Part shown: piece after piece, positions 19,136 to 27,128 of the stretch
Layout of the letters: the number at the start of each line of letters is the position of its first letter
Numbering within the stretch: position 1 is the first letter of the stretch
Assembly (NCBI RefSeq): GCF_002218045.2
Contig: NZ_AP018688.1
Location: 1-64,000, forward strand
Origin: Vibrio rumoiensis
GTDB taxonomy: Bacteria > Pseudomonadota > Gammaproteobacteria > Enterobacterales > Vibrionaceae
Direction of reading: 5' to 3'
Length of the DNA stretch: 64,000 bases
Notes under the pieces: generated by a model
The model's database searches: none
Told to the model about the DNA's origin: nothing
What the model saw: only the letters and a program-made list of their open reading frames with translations
Position numbers and translations under genes: made by a program

Positions 19136-19996
19136 ATGGTAAATATGAATAATAACAAACCTATGGGATTTAATGGGATATCTAGTCTAGTATCTAAACT
19201 AGATCTAACTAGCATTGATCTCAAAAAAGAAAGTTTAAATGGAACTTCATCTTCCAATGATACTTCATATACAAACTCTACAACATCAAATGTAAAAAAG
19301 GGAACGACAGAAAATAAATCAAAAGAAAACAATGGTATAAACCCATGGTTTTGGTTTTTTGTTTTATTATTAATACTCGGTGCAATGTTTCTCGCTGAGG
19401 AATATGATAATACAAACGACTATTCTAAGAATGAAAATAGAGTCCCAGAAACTAAAATTACACCAACAACAAAAAAAGAAAATAATACCAACAGTAAACT
19501 TATGGTTTTCTCAATGCCTAGCCCTGGCACAAATAACGTTCTTGTTGTTTCAGAGTTAAGATGGTGTTTACGAGAACAAATAATATTAAATACTTATGAT
19601 TCTGAAGTGAATTTTAATCAGGCTAGTGAAGTTATCATTGAAAAGTATAATCAATTGGTTAATCGTTATAATACTCGATGTGGAAGCTATAGGTATTATG
19701 AAGGACAATTAACTAAGGCAAAAATTGAAATATTAGCAATAAAAGATGATATACAACAGAGTACATTGAACAAAATAAACCCCCTAAATATGAACAATTA
19801 TAATGTTGATTTAACTAAATATGATGTTCTTGACGTGCAAAGTGCATTAAAAATGCGTGGTTATGATGTTGGTACTGTAGATGGAATAATGGGTAATAGG
19901 ACAAGAAATGCAATTAAACAATTTCAACGCGATTATTACCTAAAAGTCGATGGAGAAATATCGCCTAAGCTATTAGAGTATCTACAGATACGTTAA
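19136..19996 (+). CDS. single-pass membrane protein with C-terminal peptidoglycan-binding domain
   Basis: 286 residues. A Ser/Thr/Asn-rich cytoplasmic stretch (1-68) is followed by one transmembrane helix near 71-88 (PWFWFFVLLLILGAMFLA), a periplasmic linker with two Cys and a coiled segment. A PG_binding_1-type domain follows near 232-284 (VQSALKMRGYDVGTVDGIMG, then IKQFQRDYYLKVDG). The topology is N-in. Its start is 1 base after the previous stop. It would anchor or link the cytoplasmic Hsp70/AAA+ machine to the envelope, which is unusual for an Hsp70 operon. Confidence 0.7.
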   Translation: MVNMNNNKPMGFNGISSLVSKLDLTSIDLKKESLNGTSSSNDTSYTNSTTSNVKKGTTENKSKENNGINPWFWFFVLLLILGAMFLAEEYDNTNDYSKNENRVPETKITPTTKKENNTNSKLMVFSMPSPGTNNVLVVSELRWCLREQIILNTYDSEVNFNQASEVIIEKYNQLVNRYNTRCGSYRYYEGQLTKAKIEILAIKDDIQQSTLNKINPLNMNNYNVDLTKYDVLDVQSALKMRGYDVGTVDGIMGNRTRNAIKQFQRDYYLKVDGEISPKLLEYLQIR

Positions 19997-20036
19997 TACG
20001 TATGGTAAAAAAGGGGAGATGCCTCAATAATGATGT

Positions 20037-20846
20037 TTATAAAATATAAGTTATGGTAACATTCAATTTGGGGTTTTTTGAGAAATAATATTGGTATTTA
20101 CTTTTTGCCATGAATTTTTTAAGTTTTTCTTTTGAAATAAAGAAGTGCGGCTGACCATATGCATAAGGTGCAATACTGTAAGAAGGGTAATGTATGCTTA
20201 ATCCTTTAGGTGTAATATTAAACCTGCCAACCTGCATAAATAAATTTATTCCTTCACTTTTATTATCCAAGTCATTTTCATTAAAAAATGAAAAGACCAA
20301 ATTATGTATGTAATTATTTACTTCATAATTATTGTCGAACATGTCCTCCCAAGTTATAATTTCATTATTGTTAAAATCATAATTAATGTAATTGGTATAG
20401 GTTACACCGTGAGCTCCACCTGTCGATTCATATTGGCTTATTGAAAATGAAATGTAATTTTTAGTTGCCGCCTCAATACTTTCATCATAGTCCTGTATAA
20501 ATCCTTCATATAGTTGAAATTCATTTATAAATTTCTTACCTGACGGGTAATTTTTGAAAAAATCTCCTTTGATAGAATTTATATCTTTACCAAGAAAAGC
20601 GTTTATATCATCTCTTTTTAAGTAAGCCCCTGAAAACCTAGAATTATTTCCATAATAGTCCATGTCGTAATACTTCAGTTTGATTTTATGTATGGTATGA
20701 GGCTCATTTATCTCACTTTTCGAAACTATCACAGTTTTATCAAGTGCAAAATCAGTTTCGACATTTGACACTTTCTCATCAGATAATGCACTTCCACTCA
20801 GTAGCACTAAAAATGTAAAACCAATACTTTTCAGCAGATGCTCCAT
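20037..20846 (-). CDS. secreted RsiV/DUF3298-like protein
   Basis: 269 residues from the chosen ATG, which starts a signal peptide (MEHLLKSIGFTFLVLLSGSALS). An upstream in-frame ATG at 21026 would bury that signal after 60 residues and is rejected. The mature part has the DUF4163/DUF3298 pattern: YESTGGAHGVTYTNYINYD, a turn with WEDMF, and ITPKGLSIHYPSYSIAPYAYG. In RsiV this fold binds lysozyme, and many relatives are of unknown role. It converges with the chaperone operon. Confidence 0.65.
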   Translation of the reverse strand: MEHLLKSIGFTFLVLLSGSALSDEKVSNVETDFALDKTVIVSKSEINEPHTIHKIKLKYYDMDYYGNNSRFSGAYLKRDDINAFLGKDINSIKGDFFKNYPSGKKFINEFQLYEGFIQDYDESIEAATKNYISFSISQYESTGGAHGVTYTNYINYDFNNNEIITWEDMFDNNYEVNNYIHNLVFSFFNENDLDNKSEGINLFMQVGRFNITPKGLSIHYPSYSIAPYAYGQPHFFISKEKLKKFMAKSKYQYYFSKNPKLNVTITYIL

Positions 20847-21566
20847 ACAACCTCTCATACTCGATAACTTTATTATGGACATAATAACTCTCATGAAAGT
20901 ACTTCTAGTTTCGTAGGTTAATGAAGTAGAAGTCATGAGTAGTTTACTAAAAGAACTAACTTCAGGTGTTAGCATGAATAACAATATCACTCTTTTTATT
21001 TGGTTCGATAGCCATAAATGCTTCACTCAGTCATACCTTCAAAAGGTACTTGGGGGTAAAAGTCCGATTTCTTTTAAGTATATTGATACTTCAAAATCAA
21101 TATTTATCATCCGCACACAAAAAATAAAAACTTCCTAAATAAATTCAATATTTTATATATGAACTAGCTGTGGTAAATAGTTTAACCCTACCTTAGATAT
21201 CACTGTATCTTAATGTCCCTTATCTTATCTTATTTTAAAAAAGTCTTGCGAAGAATTAAATATGTTTTATAACGTGACCTTAAAATTGTAACAAAAGATA
21301 TCAACAGAGAGTGAGTTAAATTTTTTCCACAATAATATCAATATTGCGGTGAAAGGTACGTGACTCACGATCTAGGAATCTACAACCTTCAAGAAAAAGC
21401 TCTTGTAAACAAAAAAACAACTTCAGATGAATACGTGATTTTTTGTCGTTTCTTTTCATACATTTCTAAGCTGTTTTCTGACTTATTAAGTATTAGTTGG
21501 TAGAGTTTAAAATGTTTATGGCTCATATAATGGAATGAAAAAATAAAATATCATTACCATTTAACA
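20847..21566. other. intergenic region, nothing supported
   Basis: A+T-rich sequence. The short plus-strand frame at 20935-21138 is antisense to the RsiV-like leader and lacks a ribosome site. No RNA or repeat stood out. Confidence 0.4.
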
Positions 21567-21852
21567 ATGGCATTATTATCCTTCGGGGTTGCATTTGAGC
21601 CCTTGAAACTCAATGATGAGAGTCACCATTTCTGGTATGGGTTATACTTTGAAAATCCTCCAACCCCAAGGATACCATTTGAAGGTAATAATTACAGAGG
21701 ACTAGTTGAGGCATAAAAAATGCTCTGCAGAATATAATGCAGCCATGGATGATTACAAAATGAAACTAGCCAATCACAACGAGCGTAAAAGGGCTGAAAA
21801 AGAGGAATTGGCTTCCAGTGTTCACTATCAAGAAATTTTGGAACTTGATTAA
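21567..21852 (+). pseudogene. frameshifted small gene, about 94 residues
   Basis: The first frame (ATG 21567) reads MALLSFGVAFEPLKLND, then HHFWYGLYFENPPTPRIPFE, and NNYRGLVEA before a stop at 21714. One base removed near 21710 joins it to HKKCSAEYNAAMDDYKMKLA, then NHNERKRAEKEELA, ending at 21852, a natural-looking helical end. The shift lies next to a run of six A. It could be a mutation, a sequencing error in the homopolymer region, or two separate peptides. The family is unknown. Confidence 0.4.
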
Positions 21853-22070
21853 CCAACAGGAGCATAACAAAATACGTTACAGTGTTGGTAGGTGTCATCT
21901 TGTTTGTCAAATAGGCAAAGTATGACACCTTGCCTATCTTTCTTCCTCTAGTGCTATTTCATAGAATATATTTGGATAAATACTTCAATTATAGTTGACC
22001 ATTTGTACCTGAAGTTTTGGATGATTACATATATTTAATAATATATTGCGACGTTTAATTATATTAATGT

Positions 22071-22106
22071 TATAATGTCTTAGAATTACAGTTCTCAGAC
22101 ATTATA
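22071..22106. promoter_or_regulatory. lox-like inverted repeat, candidate recombination site
   Basis: Arms ATAATGTCTTAGA (22072-22084) and TCTCAGACATTAT (22093-22105) are inverted repeats with one mismatch in 13, around the 8-base spacer ATTACAGT. One more pair (22071/22106) extends the arms to 14. The 13-8-13 geometry is that of loxP. The site lies 15 bases before a gene for a Cre-like recombinase, so a core crossover or att site is likely. An operator of the same gene is the alternative. Confidence 0.55.
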
Positions 22107-22120
22107 TCTTAGGGAAGACT

Positions 22121-23182
22121 ATGAAAGACCTCATGACACTACCGAGCGATCTTGACTCTATTAGACCTCAGCAACTAGTCCAGTACCTAAGCTCTAATTC
22201 TTCTAAAGCTATCGATCACGAGAAAGTTCAACAGCTGATTTTACATTTCCAAAATCAATTCTACTCTAGGCAAGGTCAGTATTCTGACTCTACATTAAGG
22301 CGCTTAAAGTCAGCCTGGGCTATGTTTGTTACATGGTGCAATGAAAATGGACGTCAATCTCTGCCATCTTCACCAGATACTGTAGAAGATTACTTAAAAT
22401 CCACAAATAAATCGTTACGTGGTAACACTTTAAAAGTTAATCTTTGGGCGATATCTAAGACTCATAAAATTTCTGGTTGTCCTGACCCAACAAAAGACAT
22501 TTATGTTGAAGGGCAATTAAAACAAATAATCAGAAATAAAAAGTACTCGGGTGAAAGTCCAAATCAAGCGACTGCATTTAACGAGTTTCATTTAAACCAA
22601 GTTATTGACCTGTGGGGTACGAGTTCATCACCTATGCAAAAACGAGATTTAATGGTTCTCGGTCTTGCATATGAGTCGCTTCTACGTGAATCTGAAATCG
22701 TGCGTATCAAATTTAAACATATAAACTGGAGTCAAGATGGTTCGGCTTTAATAACTATTCCATATACAAAAACAAACCAACTAGGTTCGGATGAAGTGGT
22801 CTATGTATCAAAGCAGGTGACTGGCTTTATACGTAAATATTTAGCAATTAATGATTTAGAAAAACAAGATGATTCTTTTTTAATTCAAGGATTTACAAAG
22901 AGTGGTAATATAAAACAACAACTTTCCCCTAAAGCTGTCACCCCCAAAACCATTGAACGTATTTTTGCAAAAACGGCTGCAATTTTAGGCTTAGAAGATA
23001 TGGGACTTCGTAAATTCACCGGCCATAGTGCAAGAGTTGGTGCAGCTCAAGATTTATTACGAGATGGGTATACAACTCTTCAAGTACAACAATCTGGTAG
23101 ATGGTCGACGGAACGTATGGTTTTACATTATGGGAAAGGAATCCTTGCAGCAGATAGTGCCATGGCTAGAAAACGTAGATAG
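22121..23182 (+). CDS. Cre-like tyrosine recombinase / integrase
   Basis: 353 residues. The catalytic set is visible: Arg in LLRESEI near 191, H-x-x-R in GHSARVG near 302-305, Trp in GRWS near 328 and the nucleophile Tyr in LHYGKG near 337. The segment GHSARVGAAQDLLRDG is closely Cre-like. A core-binding N-terminal domain occupies about 30-120. A lox-like repeat lies directly upstream. No excisionase gene is adjacent. It may have brought in the 0.5-24 kb accessory block or act as a resolvase of a former plasmid or phage. Confidence 0.85.
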   Translation: MKDLMTLPSDLDSIRPQQLVQYLSSNSSKAIDHEKVQQLILHFQNQFYSRQGQYSDSTLRRLKSAWAMFVTWCNENGRQSLPSSPDTVEDYLKSTNKSLRGNTLKVNLWAISKTHKISGCPDPTKDIYVEGQLKQIIRNKKYSGESPNQATAFNEFHLNQVIDLWGTSSSPMQKRDLMVLGLAYESLLRESEIVRIKFKHINWSQDGSALITIPYTKTNQLGSDEVVYVSKQVTGFIRKYLAINDLEKQDDSFLIQGFTKSGNIKQQLSPKAVTPKTIERIFAKTAAILGLEDMGLRKFTGHSARVGAAQDLLRDGYTTLQVQQSGRWSTERMVLHYGKGILAADSAMARKRR

Positions 23183-23483
23183 TTTGTCAATATTCAGCTT
23201 GAATAATAAGTTTAGTGATTACTGATACCGAGGAAAACTGTTGCACACGATATCAGAAAAATAGATATATTACTGTCATATTTCAACGTAAGAAACTATA
23301 TAAGCGCAGCGGTGATGGTACAGCAATGGTAATCCATTATTCCTTAATAAGAGCTGGATTGAAAGCAATTTTTAACTCCGTTAGATGCTTTAACTCGTTC
23401 TTAGAATATGTATTAGTAAGGTTACTTATGTACGGTTTAACATATTCAGAGAATCGAAAGGTATACCCATCTCACACCTCTAT
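23183..23483. other. gap between recombinase and toxin-antitoxin genes
   Basis: No supported gene. Frames at 23028-23225 and 23215-23496 overlap the recombinase or lack ribosome sites and recognisable content. Confidence 0.4.
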
Positions 23484-23538
23484 CTTGTCATTATGATTTT
23501 TCACAAAACATGACAAGCCCTTTTAAAAGATTTATAAT
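23484..23538 (+). promoter_or_regulatory. toxin-antitoxin promoter with overlapping operator
   Basis: ATGACA (23510-23515), a 17-base spacer and TATAAT (23533-23538) make a near-consensus sigma-70 promoter 37 bases before the antitoxin start. CTTGTCAT (23484-23491) and ATGACAAG (23510-23517) are perfect inverted repeats, the second lying on the -35 box. This fits autoregulation by the antitoxin/toxin complex, as is usual for Phd/YefM systems. Confidence 0.65.
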
Positions 23539-23574
23539 CACCTTATTAAATGCACTTTAAGAGAGGTTTACATT

Positions 23575-23832
23575 ATGAACTTAACAAACAACATTTTGAC
23601 GGATGTGAGTGCTGGACTTACTCAGCTCAAAAATAATCCAATGGGCGTATTAGAAGAAGGCCATGGTGCGCCTGTTGCTATTTTAAATCGCAACAAACCT
23701 GCATTTTACGCTGTCCCAGCCGCTTTATATGAAAAAATGGTTGATGAGCTTGAAAATATTGAGCTAATGAAAATGGCTCAAGAAGCTTATGAAACGGGTG
23801 AGTTTGTTGAGGTAGACCTTGACAGTTTATAA
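23575..23832 (+). CDS. Phd/YefM-family antitoxin
   Basis: 85 residues. The N-terminal half carries the Phd/YefM fold pattern (VSAGLTQLKNNPMGVLEE, GAPVAILNRNKPAFYAVPA), which dimerises and binds the operator. The acidic C-terminus (YETGEFVEVDLDSL) would wrap the toxin. GAGAGG lies about 10 bases before the ATG. It overlaps the toxin gene by 14 bases. Confidence 0.85.
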   Translation: MNLTNNILTDVSAGLTQLKNNPMGVLEEGHGAPVAILNRNKPAFYAVPAALYEKMVDELENIELMKMAQEAYETGEFVEVDLDSL

Positions 23833-24115
23833 GTTGAAATTTGAACGAAAAGCCCAAAAACTTTTCTCTAAATTAGGAGAGCCGGTTAAATCTCAGTTCA
23901 AAGAAAAACTCAAAAAGATTCAAGTTAATCCGCACATAGAGGCAAACAAATTACATGGTGGATTATCGGGATGTTACAAAATCAAACTCAAGCAATCTGG
24001 TTATCGACTGGTTTATAAAGTTGTTGATGATGAATTAATCGTGCTTATCTTAGCCGTCGGAAAACGAGAAAAAAAAGAAGCCTATTTAATGGCTCAAAGA
24101 CTGTTAAATAAATAA
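23819..24115 (+). CDS. RelE-family toxin
   Basis: 98 residues, TTG start inside the antitoxin gene (MTVYKLKFERKAQKLFSKL). RelE/ParE-fold features are present: basic N-terminal helices, HIEANKLHGGLSGCYKIKL, SGYRLVYKV, and VLILAVGKREKKEAY near the end, typical of ribosome-dependent mRNA interferases. It is partnered with the upstream Phd/YefM antitoxin, a common hybrid pairing. Confidence 0.85.
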   Translation: MTVYKLKFERKAQKLFSKLGEPVKSQFKEKLKKIQVNPHIEANKLHGGLSGCYKIKLKQSGYRLVYKVVDDELIVLILAVGKREKKEAYLMAQRLLNK

Positions 24116-24132
24116 GAAGAACAAAAACTAAA

Positions 24133-24483
24133 ATGAATAATTCACCTTACCGCTGCCCTATATATGGAAACCCGACAAGTTGTAATTGTGCAAGCTGCGC
24201 TATAGAGAGAAGACTAAGGGCTTCCCGTGAAGCCGTCAAAGCGGCTGAAATTGCCAATCTATCGAGACCGCCTGCACCACGCCCTAAAAACTTGGATGAT
24301 TTTTTCGTATCACCTAAAGAATCCCCTCGTGAAAAAATAGAAAGACAACGTCGTGAACGTTTTGCGGAAAGTGATAAAACTTGGGCTTATGTGCAAGCAA
24401 ATGAAGGTCGTTATGCCGTTATCTTCATTCCACGAATACGGTCTTTGGTACTCTGGTATGTGAAAACAAGTTCCACTTTCTGA
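24133..24483 (+). CDS. small Cys-containing unknown protein next to intron end
   Basis: 116 residues starting MNNSPYRCPIYGNPTSCNCASC, a possible zinc knuckle (CP...C.C..C), then a basic helical stretch (EKIERQRRERFAESDK) and a hydrophobic end. Its stop (24481-24483) lies within a few bases of the group II intron boundary, so the C-terminus may be altered by that insertion. No family recognised. Confidence 0.4.
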   Translation: MNNSPYRCPIYGNPTSCNCASCAIERRLRASREAVKAAEIANLSRPPAPRPKNLDDFFVSPKESPREKIERQRRERFAESDKTWAYVQANEGRYAVIFIPRIRSLVLWYVKTSSTF

Positions 24484-24585
24484 TATAAGTAGAGTAGGTC
24501 ACTGGCTTCGGCACAACCCTTATCCAGCAACCCCTCTTCAATTCCGTGCATGAGGTTTTCCCTCACACGGCTTTCACATAAATGT

Positions 24586-25753
24586 TCACCTGCTCACCTT
24601 CGCAGTTTTCATCTTCGTCGGTTGTAGATACACAAGACCTGCCTTGTGTAACTTATCCCATGCATCTTGCGCAAGATACAGGCTCCGACGTTGACTTCGG
24701 CTTCTTGACCATCGATAAAAGCGTGCCACCAAAAACCAATCCATCTTGAAGAAGACCTGTCGAGGATAACCTACTTTGCCAAAGTAATTCTTCCAGCCTA
24801 TTACTACTCTATTAACCCGCTCAACGAGCTGATCTAGGGTCAGAGACGTTCTATGCTTCACTATGCTTCGCAACTTATCCTTATACTTCTTTTGGCTCTT
24901 CTTCGATGGATAGATCTTTACGTAGTTGGTGTGCTGGATGAAACCCACTATGTACTTGAAAGTGAACCCTAAGAAGTCAAATTCATTTCCTACTTGGGTC
25001 ATATCTACGATGTGAGTTTTATCTTCATTGAGCTTTAGTCCTTCCTGCTCCAGCTCATTCTTTATCCAGTCCTGTTGGGCTGAATTGAATGGCGTTTTCG
25101 ACAGGATAACAAAGTCATCTGCATAAGAAATTATCTTGCATGGTGTCTTTGTCGCAATCTTCCGACAAAAGTCATTTAGGTAAATGTTTGCCAATAGTGG
25201 CGAAATCACCCCGCCTTGAGGCGTGCCGATAGGGTTTCCCACTATTCGGCTCTTTCCTTTTGCTGTTGGCTCACTTATCGGCGCTTTGAGGAATAGCTTA
25301 ATCAGTCTTAGTACTGCCCTATCCGTCACTTTAGACCTTACCTTATCCAGTAATCGTGAATGTGGTATAGTGTCGAAAAACTTTGATAGGTCAGCATCAT
25401 AGACTTGCTGATACCCTTGTTTCAGATAGCCATTAATGCATATCACTGCGTCTTGTGCACTGCGCTTAGGTCTGTAACCGTAGCTATTACAGTGGAAGTG
25501 AGGCTCGAAGACTGGACTTAGCACAAGCGTGCATGCCATTTGTACAATGCGATCTCTGATACTTGGTATGCCCAAATTTCGAGTCTTACCATTGTCTTTT
25601 GGTATTTGCACTCTCTTGACCGGCAGAGGTCTGTACCTGCCTTCTACCAGCTCCGCTCTTAATGTTTTGATCAATTTACCAGACGTTTCAATGCTATTTA
25701 AGTCCTCAAATCTGACACCATCGACTCCCGCCGCCCCTTTGTTTGCTTTACAC
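24586..25753 (-). pseudogene. group II intron reverse transcriptase, C-terminal part
   Basis: It begins at the transposon duplication with CKANKGAAGVDGV. RT motifs follow: SYGYRPKRSAQDA, DADLSKFFDTIPH, GTPQGGVISPLLANIYLN and the active-site YADDFVIL, then the maturase X domain (LVERVNRVVIGWKNYFGKVG). The first 45 codons are at 47386-47522, beyond the 21.6-kb transposon. Joining 47522-47386 to 25753-24586 gives 1305 bases, exactly 435 codons, so the gene was intact before the insertion. The remaining part lacks its start and is not expected to work. Confidence 0.85.
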
Positions 25754-25758
25754 AAATA

Positions 25759-25804
25759 GGGGTCACACGACGATTCGGAAAATATTGTACGCTAAGAGCA
25801 TAAC
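25759..25804 (+). repeat. left terminal inverted repeat, 46 bp
   Basis: Starts GGGG and ends GCATAAC. It is the exact reverse complement of 47340-47385. AAATA precedes it. Confidence 0.95.
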
Positions 25805-25846
25805 CTTATATTCCTAAAGGAAAAATTTGCTTCGATTAATTCCTTG

Positions 25847-25948
25847 TTACAAAGTGAAGTCTTTGTCAGAGTTACCCTGCTTTTTGACCTTTGCAATAGT
25901 TGATCGGCTACAGCCCAAAAGGTGTTGAATCTGAGACGGGGTGTGAAG
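25847..25948 (-). pseudogene. C-terminal remnant of a serine resolvase
   Basis: The minus strand reads LHTPSQIQHLLGCSRSTIAK, then VKKQGNSDKDFTL and a stop. This is the Hin-type helix-turn-helix end of a Tn3-family resolvase. The catalytic domain is missing. It is close to the left inverted repeat and is probably the transposon's own tnpR, cut when the plasmid segment was acquired. Confidence 0.6.
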
Positions 25949-26068
25949 CCCAACGGTACGGTTTCGTACGTTAAGCATTAAATCAAACAGTTAGAACGGT
26001 ATGACGCTTAGGTATACCCTTCTGTCACCCTCTGAATCCTTCCCCTCGCGCCTTAATGGCATAACTCT

Positions 26069-26106
26069 AATGACATAGGTTATAGTGACATAACCCTAAT
26101 GACATA
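26069..26106. promoter_or_regulatory. three direct repeats upstream of resolvase (res-like/operator)
   Basis: AATGACATA (26069-26077), AGTGACATA (26084-26092) and AATGACATA (26098-26106) recur at 14-15 base steps. GGTTAT...ATAACC (26078-26095) forms a palindrome across the middle copy. They end 10 bases before the resolvase ATG and are likely recombinase or repressor binding sites. Confidence 0.5.
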
Positions 26107-26116
26107 AGAGGCGGTC

Positions 26117-26725
26117 ATGTACATATTTGGATACCTCCGGGCTTCTGCGCACGATCAGGATGCGTCACGCGCCCAGCAGCGGCTTAAAGCCTTTGCACTT
26201 GAGCATAATCACCGGGTCGCCGGATGGTACGTTGAGAACGCTTCTGGCGCGTCCCTGCAACGTCCTGAGCTTATGCGCCTGCTAAATGATGCTGAGAAGG
26301 GCGATCTTATCCTGATTGAGCAGGTAGACCGCCTTTCACGCCTGGATGATGAAGGCTGGCAGCAGCTGAAGCGAATGATGCAGGAAAAGAACCTGGCGAT
26401 TATCAGTCTGGACCTGCCAACCAGCTACGCGGCGTTAATGCCCCACGGTAGCGATGAATTTACACGGAGTATGCTGACGGCCATCAATAGCATGATGCTT
26501 GATATGCTCGCGGCCATCGCCCGAAAAGACTATACAGATCGCCGCCGTCGCCAGCAGGAAGGCGTAAAGAAAGCCAAAGAGAAGGGGGTTTATCGTGGCC
26601 GGATACCCGACCAGAATAAGCACGACCTGATCCGTTCTTTGCGGCACCAGGGGAAATCTATCAGCGAGACGGCCAGACTCGCTGGCGTATCGGAACGGAC
26701 GGTTACGCGGGTGAGCAAAAGTTAA
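26117..26725 (+). CDS. plasmid-type serine resolvase/invertase
   Basis: 202 residues. The N-terminal catalytic domain begins MYIFGYLRASAHDQDASRAQ with the Ser nucleophile in the usual position (RAS), then ENASGASLQRPELMRLL and LILIEQVDRLSR. A helix-turn-helix closes the protein (SISETARLAGVSERTVTRV). Its composition is richer in G+C than the host backbone. The type is common on enterobacterial conjugative plasmids for multimer resolution. Confidence 0.8.
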   Translation: MYIFGYLRASAHDQDASRAQQRLKAFALEHNHRVAGWYVENASGASLQRPELMRLLNDAEKGDLILIEQVDRLSRLDDEGWQQLKRMMQEKNLAIISLDLPTSYAALMPHGSDEFTRSMLTAINSMMLDMLAAIARKDYTDRRRRQQEGVKKAKEKGVYRGRIPDQNKHDLIRSLRHQGKSISETARLAGVSERTVTRVSKS

Positions 26726-26922
26726 TTCTGGCTATCGACCTTTTTACCAGGAACGCCGTGTTTGACCAACAAATCCTCTATAGCTTCATCGAGCAGGCGG
26801 CTTTTAGGTATCCGCGTTTTGGCCGCTAGCGCGTCAAACAATGGGACAAGTTGATTATCAAGGGACGAGGTGAAGCGTCGGCGATTTTTTAAATAGGGTT
26901 CGGCCATTACATCCGTTTCCAC
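26722..26922 (-). CDS. ribbon-helix-helix protein, probably plasmid maintenance
   Basis: 66 residues: KNRRRFTSSLDNQLVPLFDA (beta strand and helix A), then a KTRIPKSRLLDEAIEDLL helix, the MetJ/Arc-type DNA-binding pattern. It converges with the resolvase with a 4-base overlap of ends. Probably a plasmid repressor or partition accessory. The exact family is not recognised. Confidence 0.55.
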   Translation of the reverse strand: METDVMAEPYLKNRRRFTSSLDNQLVPLFDALAAKTRIPKSRLLDEAIEDLLVKHGVPGKKVDSQN

Positions 26923-27064
26923 ACAGTTACAGGTGCAAGCAGTGTATGTGGCTGTCAGATAGATTAAAGTGGTTGCAGATAGTGTCTATATAGTGCAAAA
27001 ATTCACCCTGAATACAGCACCAGGGCACTTACAAAAATAAAATATGCACGATTCAAGCTCATTT

Positions 27065-27089
27065 AAGTCGCCTTCATGGCGACTTTTTT
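27065..27089 (+). terminator. intrinsic terminator
   Basis: AAGTCGCC (27065-27072), a TTCAT loop and GGCGACTT (27078-27085) followed by a T-run. It lies just before the Tn21-type insertion, with no obvious gene directly upstream on this strand, so it may be a leftover of plasmid context. Confidence 0.7.
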
Positions 27090-27128
27090 ATGCTCTTTAA
27101 CAATATGGGGTCGTCTCAGAAAACGGAA

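Noticed and set aside
20847..21026. 60-residue N-terminal extension of the RsiV-like protein
   Set aside because: It would hide a clear signal peptide that begins at the internal ATG.
23215..23496. 93-codon frame between recombinase and antitoxin
   Set aside because: It overlaps the toxin-antitoxin promoter and operator, has no ribosome site and shows no recognisable content.
23183..24500. Integron cassette array around the toxin-antitoxin genes
   Set aside because: No attC-type end (RYYYAAC...GTTRRRY with a palindrome) could be found near the genes, and the recombinase is Cre-like, not IntI.
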